The position numbers and the translations under genes were made by a program. Below are positions 33,256 to 44,740 of a stretch of DNA of 64,000 nucleotides, piece after piece. Below the pieces are notes generated by a model that searched no databases, was not told the origin of the DNA, and saw only the letters and a program-made list of their open reading frames with translations. The stretch covers positions 83,179 to 147,178 of the forward strand of contig CM019710.1 in assembly GCA_009760885.1 (NCBI GenBank), given 5' to 3'. This stretch comes from Achatina immaculata. Taxonomy: Eukaryota; Mollusca; Gastropoda; Stylommatophora; Achatinidae. Numbering within the stretch: position 1 is the stretch's first letter; each line of letters starts with the position of its first letter.

Positions 33256-35148
33256 TTCATTCATTTGCATGTCCCTTGCGGAACTTTGCCTCTCTAACAG
33301 CACTTCTGTAGGCCTCTTGGTTGTGAGGAAGATGGCCTGCTGCTGATGCATCCATTTGCAGATTATCAACAAGTCTTGCAGCCATCTTTGCCTTGATTTT
33401 CCTCTCTTTCTTTTCCCCATTATGTACCCTTCCAAGACGGTCTTAGCTAGATTATCATGACGTTTAATGTGTCAAAAATATTTAAGTTTTCTCTCTTTAA
33501 TCCTTTTCCTAACCAACCTTCTTCAATATTAAGCTCTTGTAGTATGGACATATTTGTTCTTATTTTGTGTCCATGATATTTGAAGAACTCTTCTGTACCA
33601 TTTACACTCAAAGGCATTTATGTGTTTGTCAGCTGTTTTGTTAAGTGTCCACGTCTCACAGGCATATGTTGCGATGGGAAAGATGCATGACCTTAAAAAT
33701 CGTATTTTTGTAGTTCTGTCTGCTCCTCTCCACAGATTCTTTAGTTGTTTTACTTTCTGAAGAGCAAAAGATCTCCTCCTTTTAATTTCCCTCATTGTAT
33801 CTTCATAATTAGTTAGCAATGATCCAAGATATTCAAAACTCTCCACTTCTTCCAGTTTTTCCTCATATAGTAGCTGCCTTGTTTATTTTGTCAGCTGTCA
33901 TTATTTTAGTTTTATTCAAATTAAGATAGAGGTTTTGCTCTTCACTATTCTTACGGACTGATATAATTAGTTTTCCCATTCCTTTTTGTTTTGTGGAGAG
34001 TAATACTGTGCCACCAGCATATCTAATCTCTGGTATTTCATAACCTTCAACTGTTATGGCGTCGTAATATTCTTTGTCTACATCTTCTCTAACATTTCTC
34101 ATTATATTTTCAGTATACAGGTTAAATAAGTAGGGTGACAATATGCACCCCTGACGGACCCCTTGTTTTATGTCAAACCAAGTTGTTTTTTCACCATTTA
34201 TTCTTACTGCTGCTTGTTGGTCTAGATACAGCAGTGATGTTAATTGTATCAAATGTGTTGGAAATCACATTTCTTCCATTATTTCCCAAAGTTTCTGGTG
34301 TTGTACAGTGTCAAATGCCTTTGAGTAGTCTATAAATGATAAATATAGATTCATATTAAACTCTCTGTATTAAGCTTATATTGAAGAAGAGGATCAAGAG
34401 ATCATATATTCATGATCTCTTGGTCCTCTTCTTTGCCTGAAACCAGCTTGGACCATAGTGAAGTCTTCTTCTATTTTCTTACGAAGCATAATCATTATGA
34501 TTTTTAACAGAATTTTACTGGCATGACTAATCAGGGCAACAGTTCTGTAGTGTGTGCATAATTTCAGGTTACCTTCTTTTGGCAGTGGTATGAATATAGT
34601 TCTTTTCCATATTTTGGCCAGATACCTGAATGCCATACCTTTTTACATAGTGCATGATAGATTGTTGCAAATTCCTTTCTTCCTACTTTAATAATTTCAG
34701 CTGTTATCTCATCACATCAAGGTGATTTATCGTTTTTCAAATTATTTATTGCCCATAAAACCACTTCTATTGTCGGTTCGGTTTCTTTCTCCTCCAATCA
34801 TTAATTCACACTGTTGATTTCTGCTTTCACAGTCAGTTGTTTCATACATTCCTCTGCAGTATTCCTTCCATCTTTCTAGAATTTCCTCTGTCTCTGTCAA
34901 GGTATTCCCCATCTTGTCACAAATTACATTTAGCTTAGGTGTTACATTTCTTGTCAATGTCTTCATTTCTTTAAACATTTCACTATCTCTTCCATACTTC
35001 TGATGTCCTTCTATTCTTTCACAACAATCTTGTATGTATTGTTTTTCTGTCTTTTCTTATGTTTCTTTGTACTTCTTTTGTTAAAGATTTATATTTCTCC
35101 TTGTTGTTGCAACCATAATCTTGAAATTAATGACTGGTCCTTAACTTT
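33256..35148 (-). mobile_element. LINE family A, longest copy in the window
   Basis: The minus strand holds the pre-RT region, the RT (frame 33863-34252: YLDQQAAVRINGEKTTWFD, GVRQGCILSPYLFNLYTEN, then IRYAGGTVLL with YADD changed to YAGG) and the C-terminal part (33529-33846 and 33169-33435). The (AATG)n tail is on the left, at 33256. The left flank is LINE B and the right flank is the 40-bp minisatellite. The missing LINE B end implies a deletion at insertion or later. Confidence 0.85.
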
Positions 35149-35149
35149 G

Positions 35150-35595
35150 TCCAGTAGTATATATAGCAGTCTAGTAATATTTCACATACAAGAGTACTAG
35201 CATGTAACAATCTAACCATAATGTATTATATATCACTAGTGTGTAATATTCTAGTAATAGTATATATAGCAGTCTACTAAAAATTGACAATGCAACATTT
35301 TATACGCTGCAGTACTAGCATGCGCTATTCTAGTAATAATTTATGGAGCTGTCTACTAGTTTGTAATGTTTTAGTAAAATGTAGTCCATAGATTACTAGT
35401 GGTCTAGTAATACTGTGTGTTAGATCACTTATAAAATCTATAAAAATCTTTTAACCATTCCCTAGCAAACAACTATAGATTATAGATCACTTTTAAAATC
35501 TATGTCTTCTGACCATTCCTTAAGTCTAGTAATATTTTATGTGTTAGATTACTAGTATTTAAGACTAGTAATATTTCATTTGTTTGGTTATCAGT
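35150..35595 (+). repeat. ~40-bp minisatellite, right block, with two 56-bp units
   Basis: Degenerate continuation of the array at 29.3 kb (TCTAGTAATA and CTACTAG phrases). At 35427-35520 it contains two units of GATCACTT(T)(A)TAAAATCTA with AACCATTCC(C)T, which recur at 41.87-42.05 kb. Confidence 0.7.
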
Positions 35596-36198
35596 TGGAG
35601 GTTATGAAATACCAGAGATTAGATATGCTGATGAGAAAAAAAGGCGAAGAACAGGCACTTGTGGAAAACCCTTGCGGAAGCCCCATGTGCCCTGGGCACT
35701 TAAGGTTCAGAGAGAGAGAGAGATATGCTGATGACACAGTGTTACTATCCACAACACAAAAAGGAATGGAAAAATTAATTATGTCAGTCCATAAGAACAG
35801 CGAAGAGCAGAACCTCTATCTTAATGTGAAGAAAACTAAATTGATGACAACTGACAAAACAAACAAGGCAGCTGAAATATATATATATCAATGAGGAAAA
35901 ATAGGAAGAAGTGGAGAGTTTTGAATATCTTGGATCACTGCTAACTAATAATGGAGATACAATGAGGGAAATTAAAAGGATGACATCTATTGCTCTTCAG
36001 AAATTAAAACAACTAAAGAATCTGTGGAGAGGAGCAGACATGAACTACAAAAATACGATTTTTAAGGTCATGCATCTTTCCCATCGCAACATATGCCTGT
36101 GAGACGTGGAGACTTAACAAAACAGCTGAGAAACACATAAATGCCTTTGAATGTAAATGCTACAGAAGGGTTCTCCAAATATCGTGGACACAAAAAAG

Positions 36199-36259
<61 letters not shown>

Positions 36260-36567
36260 TACAAGAGCTTAATATTGAAGAAGGCTGGCTAGTAAAGAGG
36301 ATTAAAGAGAGAAAACTTAAATATTTTTGACACATTAAACGTCATGATAATTTAGAGAAGACCATATTGGAAGGATACATAATGGGAAAAAGAAAAAGAG
36401 GAAGACCAAAACGAAGATGGCTGCAAGAAATCGTTGACGATCTGCAAATGGACGCAGCAGCAGCAGGCCATCTTGCTCACAACCGAGAGGCCTACAGGAG
36501 TACTGTTTGGGAGGCAAAGTTCCGCAAGGGACATGCAAATGAATGAATGAATGAATTGGTTATCAGT
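35584..36567 (+). mobile_element. LINE family A, 5'-truncated, in the minisatellite, with TSD
   Basis: The body (35596-36555) is flanked by TTGGTTATCAGT at 35584-35595 and 36556-36567. It covers the YADD region to the 3' end and (AATG)n tail. It carries an 86-bp LINE C insertion and a (TA)n expansion of about 54 bp at 36207-36260. Confidence 0.9.
35621..35734 (+). mobile_element. 86-bp LINE family C tip nested in LINE A, with 14-bp TSD
   Basis: AGATATGCTGATGA at 35621-35634 is duplicated at 35721-35734. The 86 bp between them is only the 3' terminus of family C (GGAAAACCCTTGCGGAAG, GGCACTTAAGGTTCAG, (AG)n). It is a very short target-primed insertion. Confidence 0.88.
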
Positions 36568-36632
36568 ATGTAACAGTCTATTTCTATATTGTATATGCTA
36601 ATCTATCAACACGTAACAACTTAGTGAAACAT
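36568..36632 (+). repeat. ~40-bp minisatellite, last remnant
   Basis: ATGTAACAGTCTA... continues the array after the LINE A insertion. It overlaps the 3' flank of ANK2. Confidence 0.6.
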
Positions 36633-36637
36633 GTTTC

Positions 36638-39600
36638 TTACACAGGCAGATTTCCGTCATGCACATCAGAACTCACATCAGCTGAACACTGCAGAGTGTC
36701 CTCTCTTACGCTGTCAGAAGACAGCCATTCACTGCGGCTTCTATCCCCCTGGTGTGGCGATGCCGCTATTAAGTGGTGGTATTTGTGATGTACAGATTCT
36801 GATGTTGCTGGTTGTGTCGCCGTAGGTGATTTACGAGTAGATGGATCTAAAGAAGTTGTAGCTGTTACTGTCGATGTAGTTTAAACAAACGCAATATATA
36901 TTTTAGCATATTTTATCATTATCATAATCATTATTGTTATTACATAAGAAACGACTAAGGGATTGACGTTATAGTATTATCTGGTAGGACTTTAAACCGA
37001 AATTTATTCATATACAAGTCTAAAGTTCAAATGTGTTCAGTTTTGGAAATACATGGGCTACATGACAACTGTCTTTTTTAAAATGTTGTTTTAACAGTTA
37101 AAACCAGATACAGACGTGAAACAAGTATGCAAAGTTACGTTGGTACTCAGTCAAATATTTAAAGGAATTTCACAATACAAATCCCAGCCACATCACATCT
37201 CATGATTAAGTAATACAATATTTTAACAATGCATGAAACTAGTTTACACCTCGAATCGTGCCGAGATTAACATTAAATAAATGAAGGTGCTTGCAAGACA
37301 TCGTTAATAATCTGCAAATGGATGCAATTAGCTGCAGGCATCTTGCTTATAACTGAGAAGAGAAGCCTACAGGAGAACTAATAGGGAGGGAAAGTTCAGC
37401 AAGGGACATGCAAATGACTGACTGACTGAATGATCAGTGGAAATTTTATATAGGATGATTCTATATATAGTCTTAACCTGAAAGTGAAACACATAAATGC
37501 CTTTGAATGTAAATGCTACAGAAGAGTAACTCAAATATCACGGACACAGAAAAGAACAACTATATCCATACTACAAGAACTTAATAATGGAAAATGCTGA
37601 CTAGTAAAGAGAGAAAACTGAAATATTTTGGACACATTAAACGTCATGATAATCTAGCGAAGACCGTCTTGGAAGGGTACATAATGGGAAAAAGAAAGAG
37701 AGGAAGATCAAGGCAAAGATGGCTGCAAGACATTGTTGATAATCTGCAAATGGATGCATCAGCAGCAGGCCATCTTGCTCACAACCGAGAGGCCGACAGG
37801 AGAGCTGTTTGGGAGGCAAAGTTCCGCAAGGGACATGCAAATGAATGAATGAATGAATGAATGAACCTGAAAGCAGGGAGGTCAAGTATTAATTTACAAA
37901 ACTAGAACTCACCTTGAAGATCGCTATGCAACATATCAGTCTGTATGGAGGTGTCTTTAGATGTTACTGCTGGGGTAGTGACTGCTTGCGTTGATTTACT
38001 TTCAGCATTTGCAGAAAAGAATCGAGTGAAAGAAGCCACGGTTTTCCTTGCAAATGACAGCGACGGCCTCTTTTGTTGTTCTTCAGCGTCTACTCTTATA
38101 AGAGATGCCTTTATATCGTCTCTAATATCAGTAAAGTCCAGAACTGTCATCCCGTCTTCGTCCCTTTCCCGTACAGAGGCCCCCGCTTGCAGCAGAATGT
38201 CCACAGATTCTTTATGACCGTTAAGAACACTCATGTGTAACGGTGTCTGTTTCCGAAAACCTTCTTGATTTACAGAAGCTCCAGCTTTGAGAAGAATTTT
38301 TATAATCTCTTTATAGCCTTTCACGGCAGCCAGATGTAGAGGAGTGTTCTTCTCCTCGTTTGCAGCAGAAACAGATGCTCTAGCTTTTATCAGAGTTTCA
38401 ACAGTTTCTCTATGACCTTTGTATACACTAATATGTAGCGGTGTATGGCCGTAGCTGTTTACTACAGACACAGAAGCTCCAGCATCGGTGAGAATTTTAA
38501 CAATGTCATTATAACCGTTAAAAGCGCTTACATGTAATGGAGTGTTCTTATTAATGTTTGCAGCAGATTCGAAGGCTGAGTTTTTCAATAGAATCTCAAC
38601 AGCTTCTTTATGGCCATTAAAAGCACTCAGATGCAGAGGAGTGTTGCCGCGTCTTGTAACAGCAGACACATTCGCTCCAGCTTTCAGAAGAATGTCAACA
38701 GCTTTTGTGTGGCCTTTACAAGCGCTGACGTGTAATGGTGTCTTTTTCTCATTTCCTTCACCATTAACACATCCCCCGGCTCTGAGAAGAATTTCTAGAA
38801 TTTCTGCGTTACCATTCGCAGCAGCCATGTGTAATGGTGTGTCGTGATACTTATTTATAGCAGAAGCTGATGCACCTGTTTTCAACAGAATTTCGACAGT
38901 TTTTCTGTGGCCATTATAAGCAGTAAGATGCAGAGGAGTGTTATTATCATTGTTTAAACAGGACGCAGAAACTCCATTTGAAAGGAGCATTTGAGAAACG
39001 TTTGTGTTTTCATTGAAAGCACTCAGATGTAATGGGGTATCGTTGTTTTTGTTAACAGCAAATGGAAAGGCTCCAGCTTCAAGTAAAAGTTCAACAGTTT
39101 TCTCATGACCTTTATAGGCACTTAGATGTAATGGAGTGTTATTGTATTTGTTGAAAGCAAAAACAGAGGCCCCAGCTTTCAGTAGAACTTCCACGATTTC
39201 GTCATGACCACTGGAAGCACTCAAGTGTAGCGGAGTGTCGTTGTTCATGTCTACAGATGAAACAGAAGCTCCAGCTTTGAGAAGAATTTTTATAATCTCT
39301 TTATAGCCTTTCATGGCAGCCAGATGTAGCGGAGTGTCATTGTTCATATCTACAGATGAAACAGAAGCTCCAGCTTTGAGGAGAATCTCAACAATTTCTC
39401 TGTGGCCGTTGAAAGTACTCACGAGTAAAGGTGTCATCTTGTTCTTTCCTTCTGCTTCAACCGACGCTCCAGCCCTTAGCAGGATTTCAGTAACATCCTT
39501 GTGGCCATTCTGTGCACTCTGAAGTAATGGAGTTTCTGAGAGTATGTTTGTGGCGTGAACAGAAGCACCAGCTCTGATCAGAGACTCAGCTATTCCAACA

Positions 39601-39980
39601 TAGCCTTCACGAGCTGCCAGATGTAAAGCAGTGATTCCAGATTCGTCAACCTCTGACACATAAGCTCCTGCTTTGATTAAAATCTCCACAACTTCCCGGT
39701 GGCCATTATGAGCACTCAGATGTAATGGTGTTACCTTACATATCCCTTTGGAGTTTACGCAAGCTCCAGCATTCAGCAAAGTTATAATAACTTCACTGTG
39801 ACCTTCGGCCGCGGCTATATGTAATGGCGTCATTATGTTACTCCCCACTGCATTCACACAAGCTCCATCGTTCAGCAGAACCCGAACAGCTTCTATACAA
39901 CCCCTGCGCGCGGCCTCATATAGCGTGACATTTGCAGTGTCTTTCTTATTAGATGATGAATCACCAGGGCTGAGTGACAT
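36638..39980 (-). CDS. ANK2: ankyrin-repeat protein, two coding exons, 765 residues
   Basis: Join of 39980-37913 and 36867-36638 on the minus strand. The first exon starts at a Met in good context (AACAGCATG) and encodes a short Ser/Lys N-terminus, 18 ankyrin repeats of 33 residues plus a partial one (residues about 18-630), then a Ser/Thr-rich tail (TRFFSANAESKS, STQAVTTPAVTSKD). It ends at CTTCAAG followed by a perfect GTGAGT donor. Unspliced, the frame stops three codons later. The second exon begins after CATCGACAG and joins in phase (G plus TA gives Val), adding VTATTSLDPSTRKSPTATQP through VREDTLQCSADVSSDVHDGN to TAA at 36640-36638. No signal peptide or membrane segment is seen. It is likely an intracellular adaptor; the partner is unknown. 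IQTD in the tail weakly resembles dynein light chain ligands (inference only). An upstream non-coding exon is possible, since the frame stays open to a stop near 40.05 kb. Confidence 0.85.
37275..37430 (+). mobile_element. LINE family A 3' tip in the ANK2 intron
   Basis: Matches the family end: GACATCGTTAATAATCTGC, ATGGATGCA, then AGCAAGGGACATGCAAATGA with a weak tail. Confidence 0.7.
37475..37873 (+). mobile_element. LINE family A 3' end in the ANK2 intron, with 10-bp TSD
   Basis: The body (37485-37863) is flanked by AACCTGAAAG at 37475-37484 and 37864-37873. The frame 37594-37848 is the family C-terminus (FGHIKRHDNLAKTVLEGYIM, WLQDIVDNLQMDASAAGHL, VWEAKFRKGHANE). It lies 39 bp from the ANK2 donor, antisense to the gene. 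Confidence 0.88.
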
Positions 39981-40310
39981 GCTGTTCGGTGGCTGCTGGT
40001 CCTTGAATTTTACTGCAGTGTTTTTGCGGTTTACGGATTTAGTAATTTATATGAAAACTTTAAGAAACATCAAACAAAGCTAAGTGAATATATTCGCTAA
40101 TGCAGTAATTAGAATAGCATGAATGTTTTTACTAATTATGTTAAATCATCAAATATGTTTGTTATGAGTATAACTTGATTCTACTTAAACATTAACATTA
40201 ATGCATGTTTAGATTGGAGTAGATTATTCAGAATTAAACAAATCATTCTTTATAATAAAGGTGGCTGCTATTGTCTGGTAGGAATATACACTCTCTATGG
40301 ATTAAATTAA
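39981..40310. other. 5' flank of ANK2, no feature recognised
   Basis: AT-rich. No TATA box could be assigned with confidence. Confidence 0.3.
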
Positions 40311-40311
40311 A

Positions 40312-40885
40312 TCTTGGTAGCTACATAGACCAGAATGGTGACACCAGGAAGGAAGTTAGAATTAGAATTGCAAAAGCAGCATTGTCCTTCAGAAATCGTG
40401 AGAACATATAAAATTCAAAAATTATAAGCATATAAACCATGTTAAGATTATTCAATTCAAATGTGATATCCACCTTCATTTACGCATGTGAAAGCTGGAA
40501 ATCAACGAAAGAGTTAGACAAGAAATTAGACTCTTTTGAAAACAAATGCCTCAGGAAAATACTTGGTATAAAGTGGAGTGAATTTAAAAACAACTCAGAG
40601 CTTAGACAGATGATCAGAAACAGAAGATGGACATATGTAGGCCATGTGATGAGAAGAAACAATCAGAGAATACCAAAACAAGCTATCAAGTGGAGCACAG
40701 CAGGTCGAAGAAAAAGAGGTCGACCAAATTAAACTCTAAAGAGGACACTGTTAAGAGAGAGGCCAGTTTAGTGAAACATAACATCCCTTGATGAGATTGA
40801 AAAACTCGCCGAAGACAGAAAGTCTTGGCGAACTACTATTCGGTCCCTATGCGACATATAGCGGCACGGGAAGGGTGTAAGATGT
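40312..40885 (+). mobile_element. LINE family B 3' end
   Basis: The frame 40439-40732 reads STFIYACESWKSTKELDKKL, KCLRKILGIKWSEF, MRRNNQRIPKQAIKWST and GRRKRGRP. The end at about 40.88 kb is AAGGGTGTAAGATGTAAG. Confidence 0.85.
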
Positions 40886-41325
40886 AAGATGGATTAAAAA
40901 TATATAACAAAAGTGTTGGAAAACATCAAGTACTAAACTCTGATCTGAAAGTCTGTTTAGGCTGGATCGTGAGTATACCATTTCTTTGCGTCTTTTATCT
41001 GTCGTTAGGAGGGTACAGGCTGGGAAGGTGTTGTAGTTGTGTGCCGACTGGTGGAAGGAATTTGTAGACTGACAAGGTAATGTTGGGTAGTTGAAGGGGA
41101 ACAACTTCTTATTTCTTATGGAAGCTGAAGTATTTGACCTGCTGACCCCACACTGCTATCTTGGTGTGTCTATTTTCTATCTATTCTTGTGGAAAATTAG
41201 ATGCCCGTGTGTTATCAGTCCTCCACCATAGGGACATCAAGTTTTCTGAACTAAATGATGATTCTGTCCCCAATTTAACCAAAACTCTGACGTGAACCAT
41301 GAAATAGACCATCTCCAAGATTTCC
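40886..41325. other. No recognised feature
   Basis: Mixed composition. The minus frame 40847-41104 has no recognisable domain. Confidence 0.35.
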
Positions 41326-41329
41326 TTAA

Positions 41330-41830
41330 GTATCTCTCTCTGAACCTTAAATGCCCAGAGCACATGAGCTTCTGTAAGGGTTTTCCACAAATGCCTGTCC
41401 TTCGCCTTTTTTTCTGCTCTTGCCCAGGTGAGCCCTCTATTGCTCATCATCCTTTCTGTTGTTCTTCCCCATGTCTCCTTTGGTCTACCCTTACTTCTGT
41501 TCCCCTGTGGTGTCCATCTTAGTGCTATTTTTGGTAGTGAGTTGTCAGTCATTCGGAGCACATGTCCAAATCATCGCCAGCGTATTTCCTCAATAATTGC
41601 TGTCAGTGGCTTCATCTGCATTTCTGCCAACAAGATGCTATTTCTTATGATGTTTGGCCAAAATATTTTTTCTAATTTTTAGTAAACATTTAGTCTGGAA
41701 AGAATTCAACTTGTTTTCTATGGTTTTGGTGATTTTCCAGCTTTCACTTCCATAGAGTAGTACACTTAGAACATTACTCTTAAATATCCTGATTTTCGTA
41801 TTCATGCTTAGTTGTTTTTTTTAATTATTT
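41330..41830 (-). mobile_element. LINE family C 3' part
   Basis: The minus frame 41181-41561 starts MLRMTDNSLPKIALRWTPQG, then RPKETWGRTTERMMSNRGLT and WKTLTEAHVLWAF. It ends in a (GA)n tail at 41330-41340. Upstream codons (GYF..LLYGSESWKI-like) reach about 41.83 kb. Confidence 0.85.
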
Positions 41831-41869
41831 CCATAAATTCTGCAGCATTGCAGTATAATTATAAATATA

Positions 41870-42056
41870 AATCTGGATCACTTTTAAAATCTGAAATAGC
41901 ATCTAACCACTCCCTAACAAACAATTATAGAACACAGATCACTTCCAAAATCTAAAATACCTTCTAACTATTCCCTAACAAATATTTATAGAATACAAAC
42001 CACTTCTAAAATCTATAATATCTTCTAACAATTCCCTAACAAACGACTATTGAATG
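41870..42056 (+). repeat. ~57-bp tandem repeat, three units
   Basis: Units of GATCACTTTTAAAATCT with CTAACCACTCCCTAACAAAC and ATTATAGAA. The same unit occurs inside the right minisatellite block at 35.43 kb. Confidence 0.75.
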
Positions 42057-42059
42057 TGA

Positions 42060-42630
42060 AAACATGCGCGGTTTTCTTCTCCTCACAAATCTCCAGGACA
42101 GTTAATTCCAGGTTAGATCATGCAGGGTATATCCTGAAGTATGAAACAACAACAACAAAACACGTTATATTTAGTTAAAATTAATCTTACACATCAATGC
42201 ACATCGTAGCGTTCATAAAATAAGTAAGCTTACACTTGATAAACTTAGTTAAATGGACCACGTTCCTGAAGCACAACAGAAACTTTCCTAATCTCGACCA
42301 ATACACGCCCGAATAGTCCTCTAATTTGGCAAAACAAGGTATAACTATATTGGGTTTTATAGTGTCATTTAAATTAGTAGACAATTATCCTTTGTAGAAG
42401 TAAATATTAACATCTCATAAAAGCTTATGAAAAGTCTACCCACGACGCCCTGACGGACATAGTTGTAGATTCGTCGCCACAGCCCACAGAACCTCAGACG
42501 AAACTAATATTCCATTATTTTATTTTTTGAAATATAAAAATAAACTTTGGTTTATGCTCATCTTGTCTTAACACTTTCGATATGCACACATTTCTTTATT
42601 TATGGCACTCGTACTTACTATTAAAGACGC
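42060..42630. other. No recognised feature
   Basis: A 65-codon minus frame at 42187-42384 has no domain and no clear splice signals. Confidence 0.35.
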
Positions 42631-42633
42631 ACT

Positions 42634-42948
42634 GAACTGCAATTTCATGAAACCACTGACAACAATTATTGAGGAAAGACGCTGGCGATGGTTGGGACAT
42701 GTGCTCCGAATGACTGACAACTCACTACCAAAATAGCACTAAGATGGACACCACAGGGGAGCAGAAGTAAGGGTAGACCAAAAGAGACATGGAGAAGAAC
42801 AACAGAAAGGATGTTGAGCAATAGAGGGCTCACCTGGGCAAGAGCAGAAAAAAAGGCGAAAGACAGGCATTTGTGGAAAACCCTTGCGGAAGCCCCATGT
42901 GCCCTGGGCACTTAAGGTCCAGAGAGAGAGAGAGAGAACTGCAATTTC
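42634..42948 (+). mobile_element. LINE family C 3' fragment with 13-bp TSD
   Basis: The body (42647-42935) is flanked by GAACTGCAATTTC at 42634-42646 and 42936-42948. It reads RRWRWLGHVLRMTDNSLPK before a frameshift, then the family end and (GA)n tail. Confidence 0.9.
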
Positions 42949-43468
42949 CGATAACTTTAAAATATGGCTGACGGTTGTATACCTGCAATGGCTCTTATCT
43001 GTGTGGCTGTGAAGTGAACCGAGATTGTCAGTTACAGTGTTTTACCAGGACGCGGTTCTGCCTATCGCTAGATTAACAAAAGATATTGGGCTTCTGCTGA
43101 ACTCTAAAGAAGATACAGACCATTTTAAAAAATAACACTCATAGCAATGTTTTCCAGAGTGTGATACATGTGCAATCAATCGTTATCAAGAAGTTTTTAC
43201 ATTGTATTCGGAGATAAAATTATTCAACAGTTTTTCTGGATCTAACACTGATTGTCATTGTTCGGTGCTACTTCCTAAAAACTGGATAAAAAAGTAGCTA
43301 CAGGCTACTTTCATTTTGGAAAAGATTGCACGTAATCGGAATCTAAGGTTTAAAAAAAAGTTTTGCTTTTTTAAAAGTATGTATGTATATTTGAATATAT
43401 GTACGTAGTATATTTATGCATGTTTGTACGTATATATACTTCATGATAAATGAGAAGTTGAACTTTTT

Positions 43469-43760
43469 GTGAAGATTTTAGATACTAAGCGAGAGAATGG
43501 AGATCAGTGTGCTACATCAACTGTACAGTTGTCATGGCAACCATCAAGAGCATACCAAGACCTGTCACCGCCTGTCTTGTGCTCTACAGGCACAGCCTTG
43601 TCATCAGGACAAAGATGGCAGCACTGCCGTTATCTTTTCCCTGTTCTGCACCATTTTCCTGTGCTTTAACACCGTCACTACATCGACTACAGAATGTATC
43701 CTGTTCGCATGGATTTTTCTTTATATTTACAGAAATTCAGCTTGTAGATAAAGTTTAACT
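43469..43760 (+). other. Region open in all three forward frames, unassigned
   Basis: Three overlapping plus frames (43469-43669, 43497-43751, 43507-43758) in a locally more GC-rich patch. The second is cysteine-rich (YSCHGNHQEHTKTCHRLSC) followed by a hydrophobic stretch (TAVIFSLFCTIFLCF). It may contain an exon, but no frame is clearly favoured. Confidence 0.25.
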
Positions 43761-44323
43761 AAATATTCACTTTCTTTGCGTTTGTTTCTACACACTGAGT
43801 TATTATCTCTTCTAAATGAATTTTCTGCGGTGTTTCTTTCTTCTTCTTTTTTTTTTTTTCTACGCTGAGTAAGCCCAAATCATTCATTCCCTTTTGCTCC
43901 ATTGTTGCTGTTATGTTATGATTTCATTTTACTGAATGATCATTCTCAACCTGCTACGGACACTGAGACTGTTAAGAGAATTCAGAAAGCATTAAACCAG
44001 GCAAGGACTGCGACTGTGCTTGCATAGACTGTCAAGGAAGTTCGGAAAGAAATGGAGACCAAAAAAAAAAAAAAACGTTAAGTTTCTGTTAAGTTTCTGT
44101 TTGGCATACCTCCATTCTACTTTCGGATTCGCTACTTCGCCCCTTTTAAGATACTTTTATCAACTTTTTATCTAAACGTTTTTGGTTCTTTAAAAATAAT
44201 AATGTGTTTAGATGTTTTGGTTTAGCTGTGGTAACCTTTTCGTATTCATTTTTTAAAATTTCTTGCTGTCCCATATTATGATAGATATGATTCAATATTA
44301 CAGAAAAAAAACAGAACAAAAAG

Positions 44324-44325
<2 letters not shown>

Positions 44326-44366
<41 letters not shown>
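44326..44366. repeat. (GA)n microsatellite
   Basis: About 20 GA units. Frames through it are low-complexity artefacts. Confidence 0.9.
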
Positions 44367-44370
<4 letters not shown>

Positions 44371-44648
44371 GTAGGCAGATACAAGAATGGCAAAAAGTAA
44401 GCTGAACACATATAACTGAAAGACATACAACACTCCCATATTTCGGCAATAGCCTTTTTTTTTACAAAGATTATAAAAAAAACAAATAAAAACACGAAAA
44501 ACAGATGAAAAATTAAAGATTTAGCATTTACGATGCCATTTTTAAAAGAGATAGGCAAAAATGCGCCAAGATGTACGTCGTATGAACAAAGTGGAGGCAA
44601 GCGATTAGCTGAGAAATGAGATAAAGGGAGGATGACAAAGAGTATCAT

Positions 44649-44740
44649 ATGATAAACAACATGACGTCGAAACATAGGGTACTGTATGATAAACAACGTG
44701 ACTCCAAACCTAGGGTACTGTATGATAAATTACATGGATA
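44649..44740 (+). repeat. ~37-bp repeat, 2.5 units
   Basis: ATGATAAACAAC(A/G)TGAC with TAGGGTACTGT, twice plus a part. Confidence 0.7.

Noticed and set aside
36114..36335. Minus frame rich in IY dipeptides
   Set aside because: Produced by a (TA)n expansion inside LINE A.
37902..37912. Stop-proximal end of the unspliced ANK2 frame as the true C-terminus
   Set aside because: A perfect GTGAGT donor precedes it and a phase-matched exon follows, so read-through into the intron is less likely.
37945..39522. Several plus-strand frames across ANK2
   Set aside because: Antisense shadows of ankyrin repeats.
44146..44696. Two leucine/serine-rich minus frames
   Set aside because: They cross a (GA)n microsatellite and have low-complexity composition only.
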